DNA from: Mytilus galloprovincialis
Taxonomy: Eukaryota > Mollusca > Bivalvia > Mytilida > Mytilidae
DNA length: 64,000 bases
Reading direction: 5' to 3'
Assembly: GCF_965363235.1 (NCBI RefSeq)
Contig: NC_134845.1
Coordinates: 27,158,524-27,222,523, forward strand
A model generated the notes under the pieces. The model was given only the letters and a program-made list of their open reading frames with translations, had not been told where the DNA came from and did no database searches. Below, in pieces: positions 11,800 to 22,675 of this stretch. How positions within the stretch are numbered: the stretch's first letter is position 1; each line of letters opens with the position of its first letter. Both the position numbers and the translations under genes were made by a program.

Positions 11800-14700
11800 C
11801 GGCGTCCGAATACTTTTAGTTTTCGCACTCTAACTTTAGTAAAAGTGAATGGAAATCTATGAAATTTTAACACAAGGTTTATGACCACAAAAGTAAGGTT
11901 GGTATTGATTTTGGGAGTTTTGGTCCCAACATTTTAGGAATTAGGGGCCAAAAAGGGCCCAAATAAGCATTTTCTTGGTTTTCGCACTATAACTTTAGTT
12001 TAAGTTAATAGAAATCTATGAAATTTTGACACAAGGTTTATGACCACAAAAGAAAGGTTGGGATTGATTTTGGGAGTTTTGGTTCCAACAGTTTAGGAAT
12101 TAGGGGCCAAAAAAGGGCCCAAATAAGCATTATTCTAGGTTTTCGCACAATAACTTTAGTTTAAGTAAATAGAAATCAATGAAATTTAAACACAATGTTT
12201 ATGACCACAAAAGGAAGGTTGGTATTGATTTTGGGAGTTTTGGTCCTAACAGTTTAGGAATAAGGGGCCCAAAGGGTCCAAAATTGAACTTTGTGTGATT
12301 TCATCAAAAATTGAATAATTGGGGTTCTTTGATATGCCGAATCTAACTATGTATGTAGATTCTTAACTTTTGGTCCCGTTTTCAAATTGGTCTACATTAA
12401 GGTCCAAAGGGTCCAAAATTAAACTTAGTTTGATTTTAACAAAAATCGAATCCTTGGGGTTCTTTGATATGCTGAATTTAAAAATGTACTTAGATTTTTA
12501 ATTATTGGCCTAGTTTTCAAGTTGGTCCAAATGGGGGTCTAAAATTAAACTTTGTTTGATTTCATCAAAAATTGAATAAATGGGTTCTTTGATATGCAAA
12601 ATCTAACTGTGTATGTAGATTCTTAATTTTTGGTCCAGTTTTCAAATTGGTCTACATTAAGGTCCAAAGGGTCCAAAATTAAACTAAGTTTGATTTTTAA
12701 CAAAAATTAAATTCTTGGGCTTATTTGATATGCTTTATCTAAATATGTACTTTGATTTTTGATTATGGGCCCAGTTTTCAAGTTGGTCCAAATCAGGATT
12801 CCATATGAAATATTGTGCAATAGCAAGAAATTTTCAGTTGCACAGTATTGCACAATAGCAAGAAATATCTAATTGCACAATATTGTGCAATAGCAATTAA
12901 TTTTCAATTGGAGTTATCTTTCTTTGTATAGAATAGTAGTTGATAATATATGTTGGAAATTTGCCAGACATGACTATGATGTCATTTTCTATTTTTATTT
13001 GCCAATAACTTTATGTAAATGACTTCATTGGAAATTTGCCAATATAAAATGTTGCTGATGAAGCTTTTTTTCCTTATCTTATCTAAAATGTTTTTAGATA
13101 ATGTATGTTGGACATTTGCCAGACATGACTATGATGTCATTTTCTATTTTTATTTGCCAATAACTTTATGTAAATAACTTCATTGGAAATTTGCCAATAT
13201 AAAATGTTGCTGATGAAGTTTTTTTTATTGTTTTATACAATAAACAATGTATATTCACTTTTACTACCAACAAATCTTTACCATTCAGTGATAACAAGCA
13301 CTTTATTTTACATTTTAATATTTTATGATGTATTTAAAAGAGTAGTTATTGTTGCAAACTCCATTAGAAATTTGAATTGATATCAGTTTTGGAAAAAGGG
13401 AAACGGGGATGTGAAAAAAAAGGGGGGGGGGTTAAATTTTTCTCATTTCAGATTTCATAAATAAAAAGAAAATTTCTTCAAACATTTTTTTGAGAGGATT
13501 AATATTCAACAGCATAGTGAATTGCTCAAAGGCAAAAAAAAACTTTTAAGTTCATTAGACCACATTCGTTCTGTGTCAGAAACCTATGCTGTGTCATGAT
13601 CAACTATTTAATTTTAGATTTAAAAAGTTTGAAGAAGAAATCTTTAATTGATTTGTAAAATCTTGACATTTGTTTTGTGTAAAAAAAAACCATGTAATGT
13701 CAAAAATTTGATCACAATCCAAATTCAGAGCTGTATCACGCTTGAATGTTTTGTCCATACTTGCCCCAACTGTTCAGGGTTCGACCTCTGCGGTCGTATA
13801 AAGCTGCGCCCTGCGGAGCACCTGGTTATGTGATGCGATGACATTGAAGTTTTTATCTTGGCTGATATTTATGAACTGAGATCTCTGTCGCTCATGTTAT
13901 AAACTGTTTTTCTATATTGGTTGTACATGGCAATTAGAAATTATGCCTTGATTGCCAATGGTATAAAGACCAAGACATAGAATTAAGTTTATATTCGTCA
14001 CCGCACGGCTGTCAACAATGATGAAAAACCAAACCGTATAGTCCTAAAAAGACAAATGTAAAAACACTACAAACTATAAACAACAAAATATTGTACCAAA
14101 GATGTGTCGACTAAACTTGTTGGCGGACGCAAAACCCTCAGCTAACTTGGTGCGGTATTGTAACAGGGCAACATTAGAACAAGCTTTATAATTCAATTTA
14201 AAAGGTTAACTCATCTGACCAAATAACAAGAAGTAAAAAATCTTGCTTCTAAGACTACATAATAATCAGTTCATATCCAACATCCTAGAATTTAGTTAAT
14301 TTACTGTATACATGCTTTGGTAGAATGTAATTTCTTCTTTAAACATTCCTCATTTACGCTTTTAAGGTTTCATGCCGTTATGATGATGCAGGTAGGCATG
14401 GATCCATTAACTGCATTAACAACTGCAATGAGGCCGATAACTCAATATTATCCAATGTTTCGTGGTGCAATGATTGCTGTCAACCAGGATGGAGATTATG
14501 GTTCGTAAAAAATATGTTTCATTCTAATAATTCCAAAAAACAGAACCTGTTTTTTGGGGTTGTTTTTTTTTGGGGGGGGGGGGGGGGTAAAAGATGTAAC
14601 AACAATGGTGAAAAAATAATTCCGGCATCAGTCTTATAGGGAAAATAAGTAATTAAAATTGTTATAAAAACTTACTTCCGGAAATCACATAGTTTTTCAG

Positions 14701-15230
14701 GGTTTCTCAGCCGCAATAATATGTATTCAGACATAAACGAGATATGAATATGTTGAAAAGGGCGCATTAGAATAAATCCTTATGGGACCACAATCACAAC
14801 AATGCTAAACACAAGTACCAAAATACATTGATTATATGAGTTTTCATCAAAACTGCACCAACTTTCACATGATGAGTCTTTCTTTTATAACATAAAATGT
14901 CTTTGTATCTTCAAATCTTGTCTTTTGAACTGAGGAATTTCCATGGAAAGACTTCAGGTGATGTTTTGGTGCACATTTTGATTTAAGTGCTCTTAAATAT
15001 CTTTCGTTTTTATCTTCTTGAAATTTCTGTCTTCATCGTTATACTGAAAGTAGCTTAATATCTAAATTAAGGTTTATATCTAATTTATTTTATGGAATAG
15101 AATTTCTCCGATATCTATAACATTTAATATTATTTCAGCGGCAGTCTGTCATGGTATGGAATCCTTTGACTTTTGTGTGGCCAATCCTACCAATCGAAAT
15201 GTACAAGTGTTGACGGCAAAATGTGTATGA
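7377..15230 (+). CDS. AGA: Glycosylasparaginase (AGA) copy 2, all eight exons present, frame broken at exon 6/7 junction
   Basis: Lysosomal Ntn-hydrolase. Exons: 7377-7476, 7867-8023, 8320-8432, 9000-9115, 10181-10362, 11568-about 11671, 14367-14500, 15139-15230. The ATG opens a hydrophobic signal peptide (residues 1-15) before TPIVVTTW, where the family's substrate-binding Trp lies at residue 25. Exon 2 holds [12 protein letters not shown]. Exon 5 holds NHDTIA with the nucleophile Thr196 (codon 10280-10282). Exon 6 holds GRVGDSP and STGNGD. The intended product is 333 residues, near the human 346. Exon 6 is 108 nt in copy 1 but here ends TTTTTAC/GTTACT after losing 4 nt. Both available donors (11672 and 11681) leave phase 1, whereas exon 7 needs phase 2; joining as written meets TGA in exon 7. 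The gene may therefore be a recent pseudogene or a null allele, unless the 4-nt loss is an assembly error. A polyadenylation signal AATAAA lies at 15344-15349. Confidence 0.85.
8028..8220 (+). mobile_element. SINE-like element, family A, in AGA copy 2 intron 2
   Basis: Begins gaagatgtgacatgattgca immediately downstream of the exon 2 donor and runs through ggccccgaaatgacaaattc. It aligns end to end, with decay, to the better-preserved copy at 36303-36516. Confidence 0.75.
8640..8865. mobile_element. MITE-like sequence in AGA copy 2 intron 3
   Basis: Imperfect inverted arms: 8752-8781 (agattatcattggtcatctc onward) pairs with 8834-8863 (ending ttgagataatcaacgataat). The segment is GC-richer than its surroundings. 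I associate it with a repeated mussel element; the boundaries are approximate. Confidence 0.5.
9216..10002. mobile_element. TTAA-flanked MITE with GGTG...CACC ends, AGA copy 2 intron 4
   Basis: Flanked by TTAA at 9212-9215 and 10003-10006. The ends are ggtggtatgg and ccatacacc, which are inverted apart from one base. TTAA target duplication is typical of piggyBac-type transposition. It carries an internal tandem duplication (about 9387-9590) and has no coding capacity. Confidence 0.65.
9387..9590 (+). repeat. Two-copy tandem repeat, 101-bp unit
   Basis: The unit starting caatttgatacaggaatgca occurs at 9388 and again at 9489 with few differences. It lies inside the TTAA-flanked element in intron 4. 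Confidence 0.8.
10650..10785 (+). mobile_element. Penelope-like element tail fragment (family B), AGA copy 2 intron 5
   Basis: Contains ttgtgtcttctgtactatta, tagccatggcgttgtcagat and tatggtatctttcgtccctc. The antisense versions are at 27058-27290 and 39735-40080. I attribute the family to a Penelope-like retroelement from memory; only the in-window repetition is directly seen. Confidence 0.5.
11693..13802. mobile_element. 2.1-kb element with TTTATACGACCGCA terminal inverted repeats, AGA copy 2 intron 6
   Basis: The 14-nt end at 11693-11706 is repeated in inverse at 13789-13802. Inside are a (GTC)n tract (about 11754-11800), about three tandem units around tttcgcactataactttag (11820-12270), three to four units around ggtccaaaattaaacttagt (12270-12790), a cluster of inverted ttgtgcaatagcaa motifs (12815-12900) and a direct repeat of about 150 bp (12945-13230). 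There is no ORF, so it is non-autonomous. No clear target-site duplication was seen, so the true ends may lie slightly outside. It begins about 20 bp after the damaged exon 6 donor and is absent from the matching intron of copy 3, so it arrived after the duplication. Confidence 0.7.
11754..11800 (+). repeat. (GTC)n microsatellite
   Basis: About 15 uninterrupted GTC units within the inverted-repeat element. An ORF reading through it gives a poly-Val run, which is an artefact of the repeat. Confidence 0.95.
13940..14080 (+). mobile_element. SINE-like element, family A, degenerate, AGA copy 2 intron 6
   Basis: Contains gattgccaatggtataaaga, gtcaccgcacggctgtcaac and agacaaatgtaaaaacac. A copy lies at the same relative place in copy 3 (25020-25200), so the insertion predates the gene duplication. 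Confidence 0.6.
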
Positions 15231-18180
15231 TGACTACCACAACTAAAAAAGACTTAATTGAAATTTTATTTTTTAAACCGAAATGTGGTTAAACAGAAAT
15301 GAAAATATAACTAATTCTTCAATAATCCAATAACAGATTGAGTAATAAAATACATTTGTTATTATTTCCTAAAAGACTGATTCTGTTACGTACTGTAAGA
15401 AAATATATTTAAAAAAAGTAATAAAATTCGCGTGTGAGTAGGGATTATAAGTATAATAGAAGACAGAATATCAGGGCAAATATGACTAGTAAATGCTGAA
15501 AGATTATAAAAACTAAATAACAACATGTTTTTTTTACATTTTACGCTACTAATCCCAATAGAACTCACTAGCGGTATGTTTTTCGGTTTAAGAACCTAAG
15601 ATACCAGCGTAGTTGCATGATCTATAATTGGAAAGATTGTGTCGTATTACCGATTTTGACATTTTGATGTAGTGTGAATTCGTATTGTAGGTGATTCTTA
15701 CATAGCAGGATACCCACACTTGTAAATGCACTCGGTTGTCCCTTCTTTTGGAGTTCACGCCATTCACTCTGCCTATAGTATATTTCTTTTTGGTAAATTT
15801 AAGACACTTGAAAACCTATAACAACTGTTGCAATCATCTTATCCAGTTTAGATTCTGTATGTGATTGGAAATCTCACATACGATTTTTTGTCTCTCAGTC
15901 ATACCATAAAGCGTATATTGTGTAAGTTATTTGGTATGTAGATATATTTTTTTACTTGTATTTGTTTTGTCTTCTTTTATGATAGTTTGTCAATTGGAAG
16001 GTCAAATCCATTATGAAGTTCGAAACATTGAAAACAACACTTTTTAAAAGATGTGTCAAATTAGCGTTAGGCCAACTATTCCTTGGTACAAAACCTTACT
16101 GTATAAAAATCAAAAGTTCGTCTACAGTAAATGCATATAAAATTGACTGTTTCAATAGTATTGTTATGTCACCGCAAGATTCACGTCTACTGGGTTGGTA
16201 ATATCCTCGGTATAAAATGTCAGTTGGATTTGACCGAAAAATAAGACATGGTTTACTAAAGATCAACTACATGCACTAAATTAACTGATTTATACCAATA
16301 TACCAATTGAAAATAATATAATGAACATAATATAATATGAATTTGGATATCTTAAATCAAATCAATTTTCGACCAACTCAATGTGCTTCTTGAAGCGATA
16401 TTAAATTCTATTATACTATAAGTAAAAAAGTATGAATATGCTGTTTTATATAGCATGTTAGTTTCAATTAAAAAAAAGACGAAAAGATAAAAATCAAGAA
16501 AGACCGCAACTCCACGGCAAATTAACAAAGGGGATTACCATAAAAAAAACACCTGACAAAATCAAACTCTATCAATAAGACGTTACGCAAAATTACGTTA
16601 TTATATGATTTAAGAACAGCAACCATTTGCCTATACACAATAAAATCACCAACATCCGTATATCTACAGAAAGGCCCGGACATGTTTTTTTTTTTTTTTT
16701 TATTTTCAGTTAATTCTATAAATTTTTGCACCATACATTTATTTTATTGAACTCACAAATCTTACTTTTACGTTAAAAATTGCAAGTCCGGCGTAACATT
16801 TCAAATTAAATAAACTGCATTTTTCTATGTTACGTAGTAATTTTGCACATACAATCTGCGAAATTGAGTATATCAGCTTCCTACTAGATTTAGATTATAA
16901 CATCATACCCGTTTTTGGTATTAGCTGAAATTTGAAGCAAGCCTTCAACGAAATATTCAGCAGAGGAACCTGTCTTAATGTGTTATAAGCAAAGTTTATT
17001 AACATTTCAGTTTTATTATTATACCTATAAAGTAATAAAATCATATTAAAACTATACTTAAAAGAACGTTCGGAAAAAGATAAACATTTTCATAGTTTCA
17101 AGTGTAAAGCAGAATTTAAAAGCCACTATGTCCAAACGTAATTTTTGTCCATACCTTAGGTGAAACATGTTGTATAAATACTAAATGTGTATTTATAATA
17201 CAAAACTAACATATTTATAAGATACAAACTATAAGTTCATACAACCATGATCACCTTACAATTTTTTTCTCGAAAAGCATTCCCTATGTCTAGCCATTAT
17301 GTCCAAGGGCGTCATTTTGACGTTCCTGCAAACTGGTGTCTCTTATACAAAAACACACTATTTACGAACTGTTTAGGCAGTTAAAATGATGCCGGGAAAT
17401 GTTCATTCCAAAATGGTCTGCTGAATCAAAATAACACTCAGATTAGAAAAACACACAAACATAAGGAATAAACCCTTTATAGACATAGGGGAAAAGTGGG
17501 GATGGGCCGAGGGATAATTTCTTATGGACAGAAGTTTTCATGCAAATCTAAAACACCTTTATAGATTAGAAACCGATTAGAATCCGAGGTACAATGGTCT
17601 TATAATTTTTAAAGAATCAAATAAATACGTATTTATAAAATAAAACCATCTGTGCTAAAAAGATAGAGAAATAGTCTGAAAACTCGCACAGACACATACA
17701 AATATTGGACAAAAGTGAGTTCAATCTAAAAAAGACATTTCAACTAAAATCCTTATAAAAAGAAATTGCTGAATTATTATATTACCGATTTTTATGAAAT
17801 AAATACCATAAGTGTTTATGTTCAATTTGTCAAAACAATGTTCAGCTATATTTTAGTTTTCATGTGTCCATCATGGAGCAAGATTTTTTTAAAGGTTGCT
17901 ATGTATCCTATCCAAAATAAAATTGAAAAAAATTGCATTTGTTTTTATCTCATTACAGATCAGAAAATAAAAACGACCCTTACTTAATTGCCTTATACAT
18001 GATAAATTTTGAAACATTTCTTCAGCTTATTGTATTTATTTGATAAAAGTCGATAGAGTAGGTTCTCCGCTCTTGATAACAAAATGTCATAGTTAGTATA
18101 TGGCGTCACATTTGTCAATTATACATGTTACGTCTTGCGACGCAATACCGTGCGTAACGTCTCAACGGATCAACCGAAAA
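15231..18180 (+). other. 3' flank of AGA copy 2, first part of duplicated block A
   Basis: No gene recognised. Several stretches are collinear with the flank of copy 3; for example 16240-16430 matches 27368-27540 around taagacatg and taatgaacat. It includes the candidate polyadenylation signal at 15344-15349, poly-T at 16685-16700 and scattered short ORFs without family resemblance. Confidence 0.6.
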
Positions 18181-18869
18181 ACAACAGTCATATTGTTGAC
18201 TTGGTACAGGCAAGTTCCGAAAAAAAAATGTTGGGTTGAACCTACTTTTACAGCTAGCTAAACTCTAACCTTCTAGTTCAGGGTTATTTGATGTTATTTC
18301 AGAATAGAAAGGAACACCTTTTTCAACTGATTTTTATAGTTCGTTCTTATTTTGTACAGTTACAGGGTTTGCAACAAAGAATTACTTATAAACTTATATT
18401 AACGTACATGTAGTATGAAAAGTTCAAATACAAGGAAGTTTAGTCTGTGAGGTCCTGTATAATAATTTGGAACAATTTTTGTCTCGTGTTTGATAAAAGT
18501 TTTTTTTAATCATTTTCTTCTGAAAGGTTTTTAAAATGTTTCAAAGACTTTAATAAAACAAAATCTGTTCTTATCTCATTTAAACATAAATTATTAATTT
18601 GACATGAAATATCTATCAGTTGTCTATAATCCTGAATGGCATACTCAATCAAATTGTTTTTTATGAGTGCAAATTAAATATTGACATAGTATTAACGAAG
18701 AAAACGATAATAATATATATGAACATTTGTCACATTTTGTGTTTGTTTAACTATATTCTATGATTCTTAACCCACACGAATCTAGCATTAAAGTTTATGT
18801 ATTCCGAGTATTGTAGTTTTAAATTGTGCTATAGATTTAGATATAAATAATATTCATACAAACATAAAA

Positions 18870-18965
18870 ATGTATCAACTGCGGGCCACATTATGACCAA
18901 CAACAATGAGCAAGACGTATACCGCATACCAGGCTATTAAAGGCCCCGAAATGAAAAATGTAAAA
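18870..18965 (+). mobile_element. SINE-like element, family A, partial
   Basis: Contains caacaatgagcaagacgtat, accgcataccaggctat and aaaggccccgaaatg. The equivalent piece in block B is at about 28480-28580, so it was inserted before the duplication. Confidence 0.65.
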
Positions 18966-19699
18966 CATTTGACGATACACAAATATGATATAAACTAACA
19001 AAAGTATAGACATATAAGAACAGCGAGTTTAAGAATGTTTTTGTGTCCTCGATCCTTATTCTGCTTGGGACAGTGGGATATAGCACAACATAATAACAAA
19101 CTTTAAATCGGTTGAAAATGGCTTCTTCGTCTTTTAGTTTCTGCTGGAGAGTAGTCTCATTGGCACTCATATCCCATCTTTTATGTTATAACATAATTAC
19201 AAAGATGCAAAGCACAAACACGTTAAAAAAGATCTCGTAGTTAGTGAAAGCTTATTTCATATAATGAAATTAGTGTTAAAACGTCATTAATAGTTAATGA
19301 AAACATAATAGTGTACAATGCGATATAAAAGTAACGATACTAAATATATATGACCGTAAATGTGTGTACCAATTTTAAGTTGCATTGTATTTTACAAGGA
19401 TGGAAAAAACTAGTACAATGATTCAATATTGCTAGATACGCACATTGCACTATTGTGAAAAGTCCAGAATTTTACACATGAAGTACCCAATGTTGTAACA
19501 GTCCTCTAGTCTTGTAATAAGTATTCCCGTTCCCTTCCACAACTTGTACATAGTTCAGCAAAAGTCAATTAAGAGTGTGAATTACGTGTCACGTGTTATA
19601 GCATTGTTTTAGTTGTATTTGTAAATCATAACTATTACTGCTTAGTCTATTTTTGGTAATATCCATTTGACGTCGCTCGTTACTTATACATCCCGTCAT

Positions 19700-20125
19700 T
19701 ATGTTAATTTCCTATGGTTAATGCTTGTATTCTTGTCTTTCATTTTTGCTTATGTGCTTTATCTATATGCCTTTTTGTTCGTCTTTATTGACAAATTTGT
19801 TTGTTTTTATTGCGATGAAAGTTGAAACACGATATTAACTGCTGTATCCTATTTTTTGACATTTTTACCTTGTCTGATTTGTTCACACATCGTTGTCAAT
19901 ATAAAGAAATTTTATGCGACTGTCATACAATTAAGTGGATTAGCTAGCTATAAAACCAGGTATAATCTACTATTTTCTGCATAAGAAAATGTCTGTACAA
20001 AGTCAGAAATATAACAGTTCTTACAAATTTTTTGATGTGTTTGAACTTTGATTTCACCATTTGCTTAGAGACTTTAAGTTAACAATTTTTCTCGGATTTC
20101 GTTAATTTTGTTATTTTACATTTTC
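19700..20125 (+). mobile_element. Interspersed repeat, family C
   Basis: Carries the landmarks ttgactgctgtatcc-like sequence, gattagctagctataaaacc and gtcagaaatataacag. Other copies are at 29420-29880, 38460-38965, 48880-49150, 50290-50720 and 55430-55640, plus an inverted copy at 57420-57560. The family is common in mussel sequence as I recall it; I cannot assign it to a transposon class. Confidence 0.6.
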
Positions 20126-21169
20126 TTCAAGTAAGGATATGAATGTGTCAAATCAACTTTCCTATTAGTTTATGAAGCTTCGTTTAGTAAAATCATTAAG
20201 AATACCGCTTTAATCTATATTCAGGAAAAGACAAATATGTAATTAAGAATTTGATTTTGTTCATACACATGCTATTAGCAATTGCTTCTTACTGTAGATA
20301 GTAGTATCAAATGACTGACATGATGCAATTCCTTTATCAGAAGATATTTGTTGATGTTTATTCAAAAGACCGATTTACGCAGTTTGTAATATTCTAGTCA
20401 CGTAAAGTTCTAAATGTACTATATAAACTCATTATAGATACGGTAACCATGATTAGTGATAACCTTAGATAATCTTACTTCGTTTTCAAAAGCAAGCTTG
20501 ATGATACATGTATGTATAAGAATACATCATGTATGTGGAGTACATATTTATTTGGATAAACATGTAAAATATACAATTGATCATTTGAATCTAGTTATCA
20601 GTACTTCAAATGGTCTAATTAAAAGAATGAATGACTTCGTACTGAGTAACACTAACAATTCTGTGTATTCATATTCATTGTAAACTTTGTATAAACAAAT
20701 GAAAGCAAAGGATTTTCTTTTACGTTTTTGAAAAATTGTTGAATATATGAGCATGTTTCAAAACAGGCACACTTTTCGTTAACATATATTTTAGTCTTTT
20801 ATCAAATATTTCTTTTCTGTCTATAACTGGATTGTTTATTTGTATGCGCAAGTGATGAAAATTGCATGTGATTTAAATAAATTGTGAAATTGATAATATG
20901 ACACACTTTATTGCTAGAAAAATATTATGCATGTGTCCATATCTTTTGTAAAATCGTTATGCTTGTTTTATCCGTATCAATTGTATATTCTGATGTCATT
21001 TCCATCCACAATAACCAAAAAGGGTGAAAGCACGACAAAACTAAGCTTTTGACATCTTGAATTAGAAAATCAAAAAGTATCATACATATGTGGAAAAAAG
21101 TCTTTAAACGTACACAATATATGAGTCTTTCAGATATCAGTACATATATTCGTTGAACGCCATGATGAT

Positions 21170-21405
21170 GGATGGCTAGTTTAACATAAAAAATTAAAAA
21201 AAAAGATGTGGCAATATTGCTTATGAGACACAACTTTCTAATAAATACCAAATGACATAGAAGTTCAAAATTATAAGTCACCGTACGGCGTTCAACAATG
21301 AGCGAAACAAACATCTCATAGTAAGTTAATATACCATACAAAAAGCACCGCAATGACAACAATTGAAACGAGAAAACTAACGGTCCAATTTTAAATCTTT
21401 TTTCC
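21170..21405 (+). mobile_element. SINE-like element, family A, upstream of AGA exon 3 duplicate
   Basis: Contains gatgtggcaatattgcttat, gtcaccgtacggcgttcaac and gaaacgagaaaactaacgg. It sits where copy 2 has its intron 2 SINE, so it was probably carried with intron 2 during duplication. Confidence 0.75.
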
Positions 21406-21420
21406 CCCTGTATATTGTAG

Positions 21421-21447
21421 CTGTTATATATATATATATATATATAA
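21421..21447. repeat. Short (TA)n microsatellite
   Basis: An uninterrupted tatata run lies in the intron-2-like sequence. The matching place near 22685 has only a few units. Confidence 0.8.
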
Positions 21448-21691
21448 ATGCTTTTTGTTTAAATATACTTCTTCACTTTTTTGGTCTTTTGGAAAATGTT
21501 GTTTGTGCTGTATTTAGACCCTTCTACAACGAAATTTGTTTTACATGCACACGTATAAAAAGTGCTGTTTTTATCCAACGCAATCATAGGTTTGAACGTA
21601 GTTTTCAATTTAGACTCGTATATATATATCGTTTTCATAGTGAAATATACATTATTTGACTTATAATATACTATCTTTTACTTTTATGAAG

Positions 21692-21803
21692 AAAAACAAT
21701 GAATGTAGGTGCTGTAGGATGTTTGACTAATACAAATTTGCCATTGCTATTGAAAAAGCTGTAATGAAATATACTAAACATACTTTATTAGTAGGAGAAA
21801 AGG
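21692..21803 (+). pseudogene. Duplicated AGA exon 3 (3a), frameshifted
   Basis: Matches exon 3 of copy 2 (8320-8432): acceptor gaag, then aaaaacaatgaatgtaggtg and on to ctttattagtaggagaaaag. It is 112 nt instead of 113 because one base is lost near 21740, which shifts the frame in the middle of the exon. The following donor is GC (ggcaag), as in the second duplicate at 22763-22875. There is no exon 1 or 2 upstream. It cannot contribute to a normal protein. Confidence 0.85.
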
Positions 21804-21954
21804 GCAAGTGAGTTGAGTTTTATTAAAAAAGATAAGAAATATTCGATGTCGAATGGCCATTATTTGTAAGATATTCGTAGTTGAAAATAAGAATAGAATG
21901 CTAGTAAACCTTTTTGTTTTACCTGTCTTTCGTTTCTTTCCTACATTGTGGAGG

Positions 21955-22085
21955 TAAAAGATGTAACAACAATGATGAAAAAATAATTCTGGCATCAGTC
22001 TTATAGGGAAAATAAGTAATTAAAATTGTTATAAAACACTTACTTCCGGAACTCGCATACTTTTTCAGGGTTTTTCAGCCGCAGT
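21955..22085 (+). repeat. Displaced piece of AGA intron 7
   Basis: Starting gaggtaaaagatgtaacaac, this stretch matches 14583-14725 in intron 7 of copy 2 almost base for base (gcatcagtcttatagggaaa, tacttccgga). Here it lies between the exon 3a flank and a piece of the 3' flank, so it marks a rearrangement junction. Confidence 0.85.
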
Positions 22086-22089
22086 AATA

Positions 22090-22552
22090 TGTATTTTCAA
22101 AAGCAAGCTTGATGATACATGTATGTATAAGAATACATCATGTACATGGAGTACACGAGTACATATTTATTTGGATAAACATGTCAAATATACAATTGAT
22201 CATTTGAATCTAGTTATCAGTACTTCAAATGGTCTTAATACTTCGTACTGAGTAACACTAACAATTTTGTGTATTCATATTCATTGTAAACTTTGTATAA
22301 ACAAATGAAAGCAAAGGATTTTCTTTTACGTTTTCGCAAAATTGTTGAATATATGAGCATGTTTCAAAACAGGCACACTTTTCGTTAACATATATTTTAG
22401 TCTTTTATCAAATATTTCTTTTCTGGCTATAACTGGATTGTTTATTTGTATGCGCAAGTGATGAAAATTGCATGTGATTTAAATAAATTGTGAAATTGAT
22501 AATATGACACACTATACTGCTAGAAAAATATTATGCATGTGTCCATATGGCG
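22090..22552 (+). repeat. Partial copy of flank block A
   Basis: Matches 20484-20942 from ttttcaaaagcaagcttgat to gcatgtgtccatat with few changes, including a 16-nt loss in the ORF-like part. It then jumps into SINE sequence equivalent to about 21285, skipping about 340 bp. Confidence 0.85.
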
Positions 22553-22675
22553 TTCAACAATTAGCGAAACAAACATCTCATAGTAAGCTTATGTACCATA
22601 CAAAAGGCACCGCAATGACAAAGGTAAAACAATTCAAACGAGAAAACTAACGACCCAATTTTAAATCTTTTTCTG
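22553..22675 (+). mobile_element. SINE-like element, family A, 3' part
   Basis: Starts ggcgttcaacaattagcgaa and runs to gagaaaactaacgaccc, matching 21284-21395. The 5' half was lost at the junction with the flank piece. Confidence 0.75.

Larger units (their letters stand above)
18181..21085 (+). repeat. Duplicated flank block A
   Basis: Collinear over nearly 2.9 kb with block B (27990-30820). Shared landmarks include atgagtgcaaattaaatatt (18664 and 28294), tcacgtaaagttctaaatgt (20399 and 30136) and gggtgaaagcacgacaaaac (21022 and 30751). Identity looks high with small indels. It is part of the 3' flank carried along when the AGA gene was duplicated. Confidence 0.85.

Noticed and set aside
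11611..11862. 83-codon ORF with a poly-Val run
   Set aside because: Starts inside AGA exon 6, reads through the damaged donor into the inverted-repeat element and its GTC tract. The exon part is real, the rest is not.
20925..21362. 145-codon minus-strand ORF
   Set aside because: It spans the end of flank block A and a SINE-like element, and the matching block B sequence does not preserve it.
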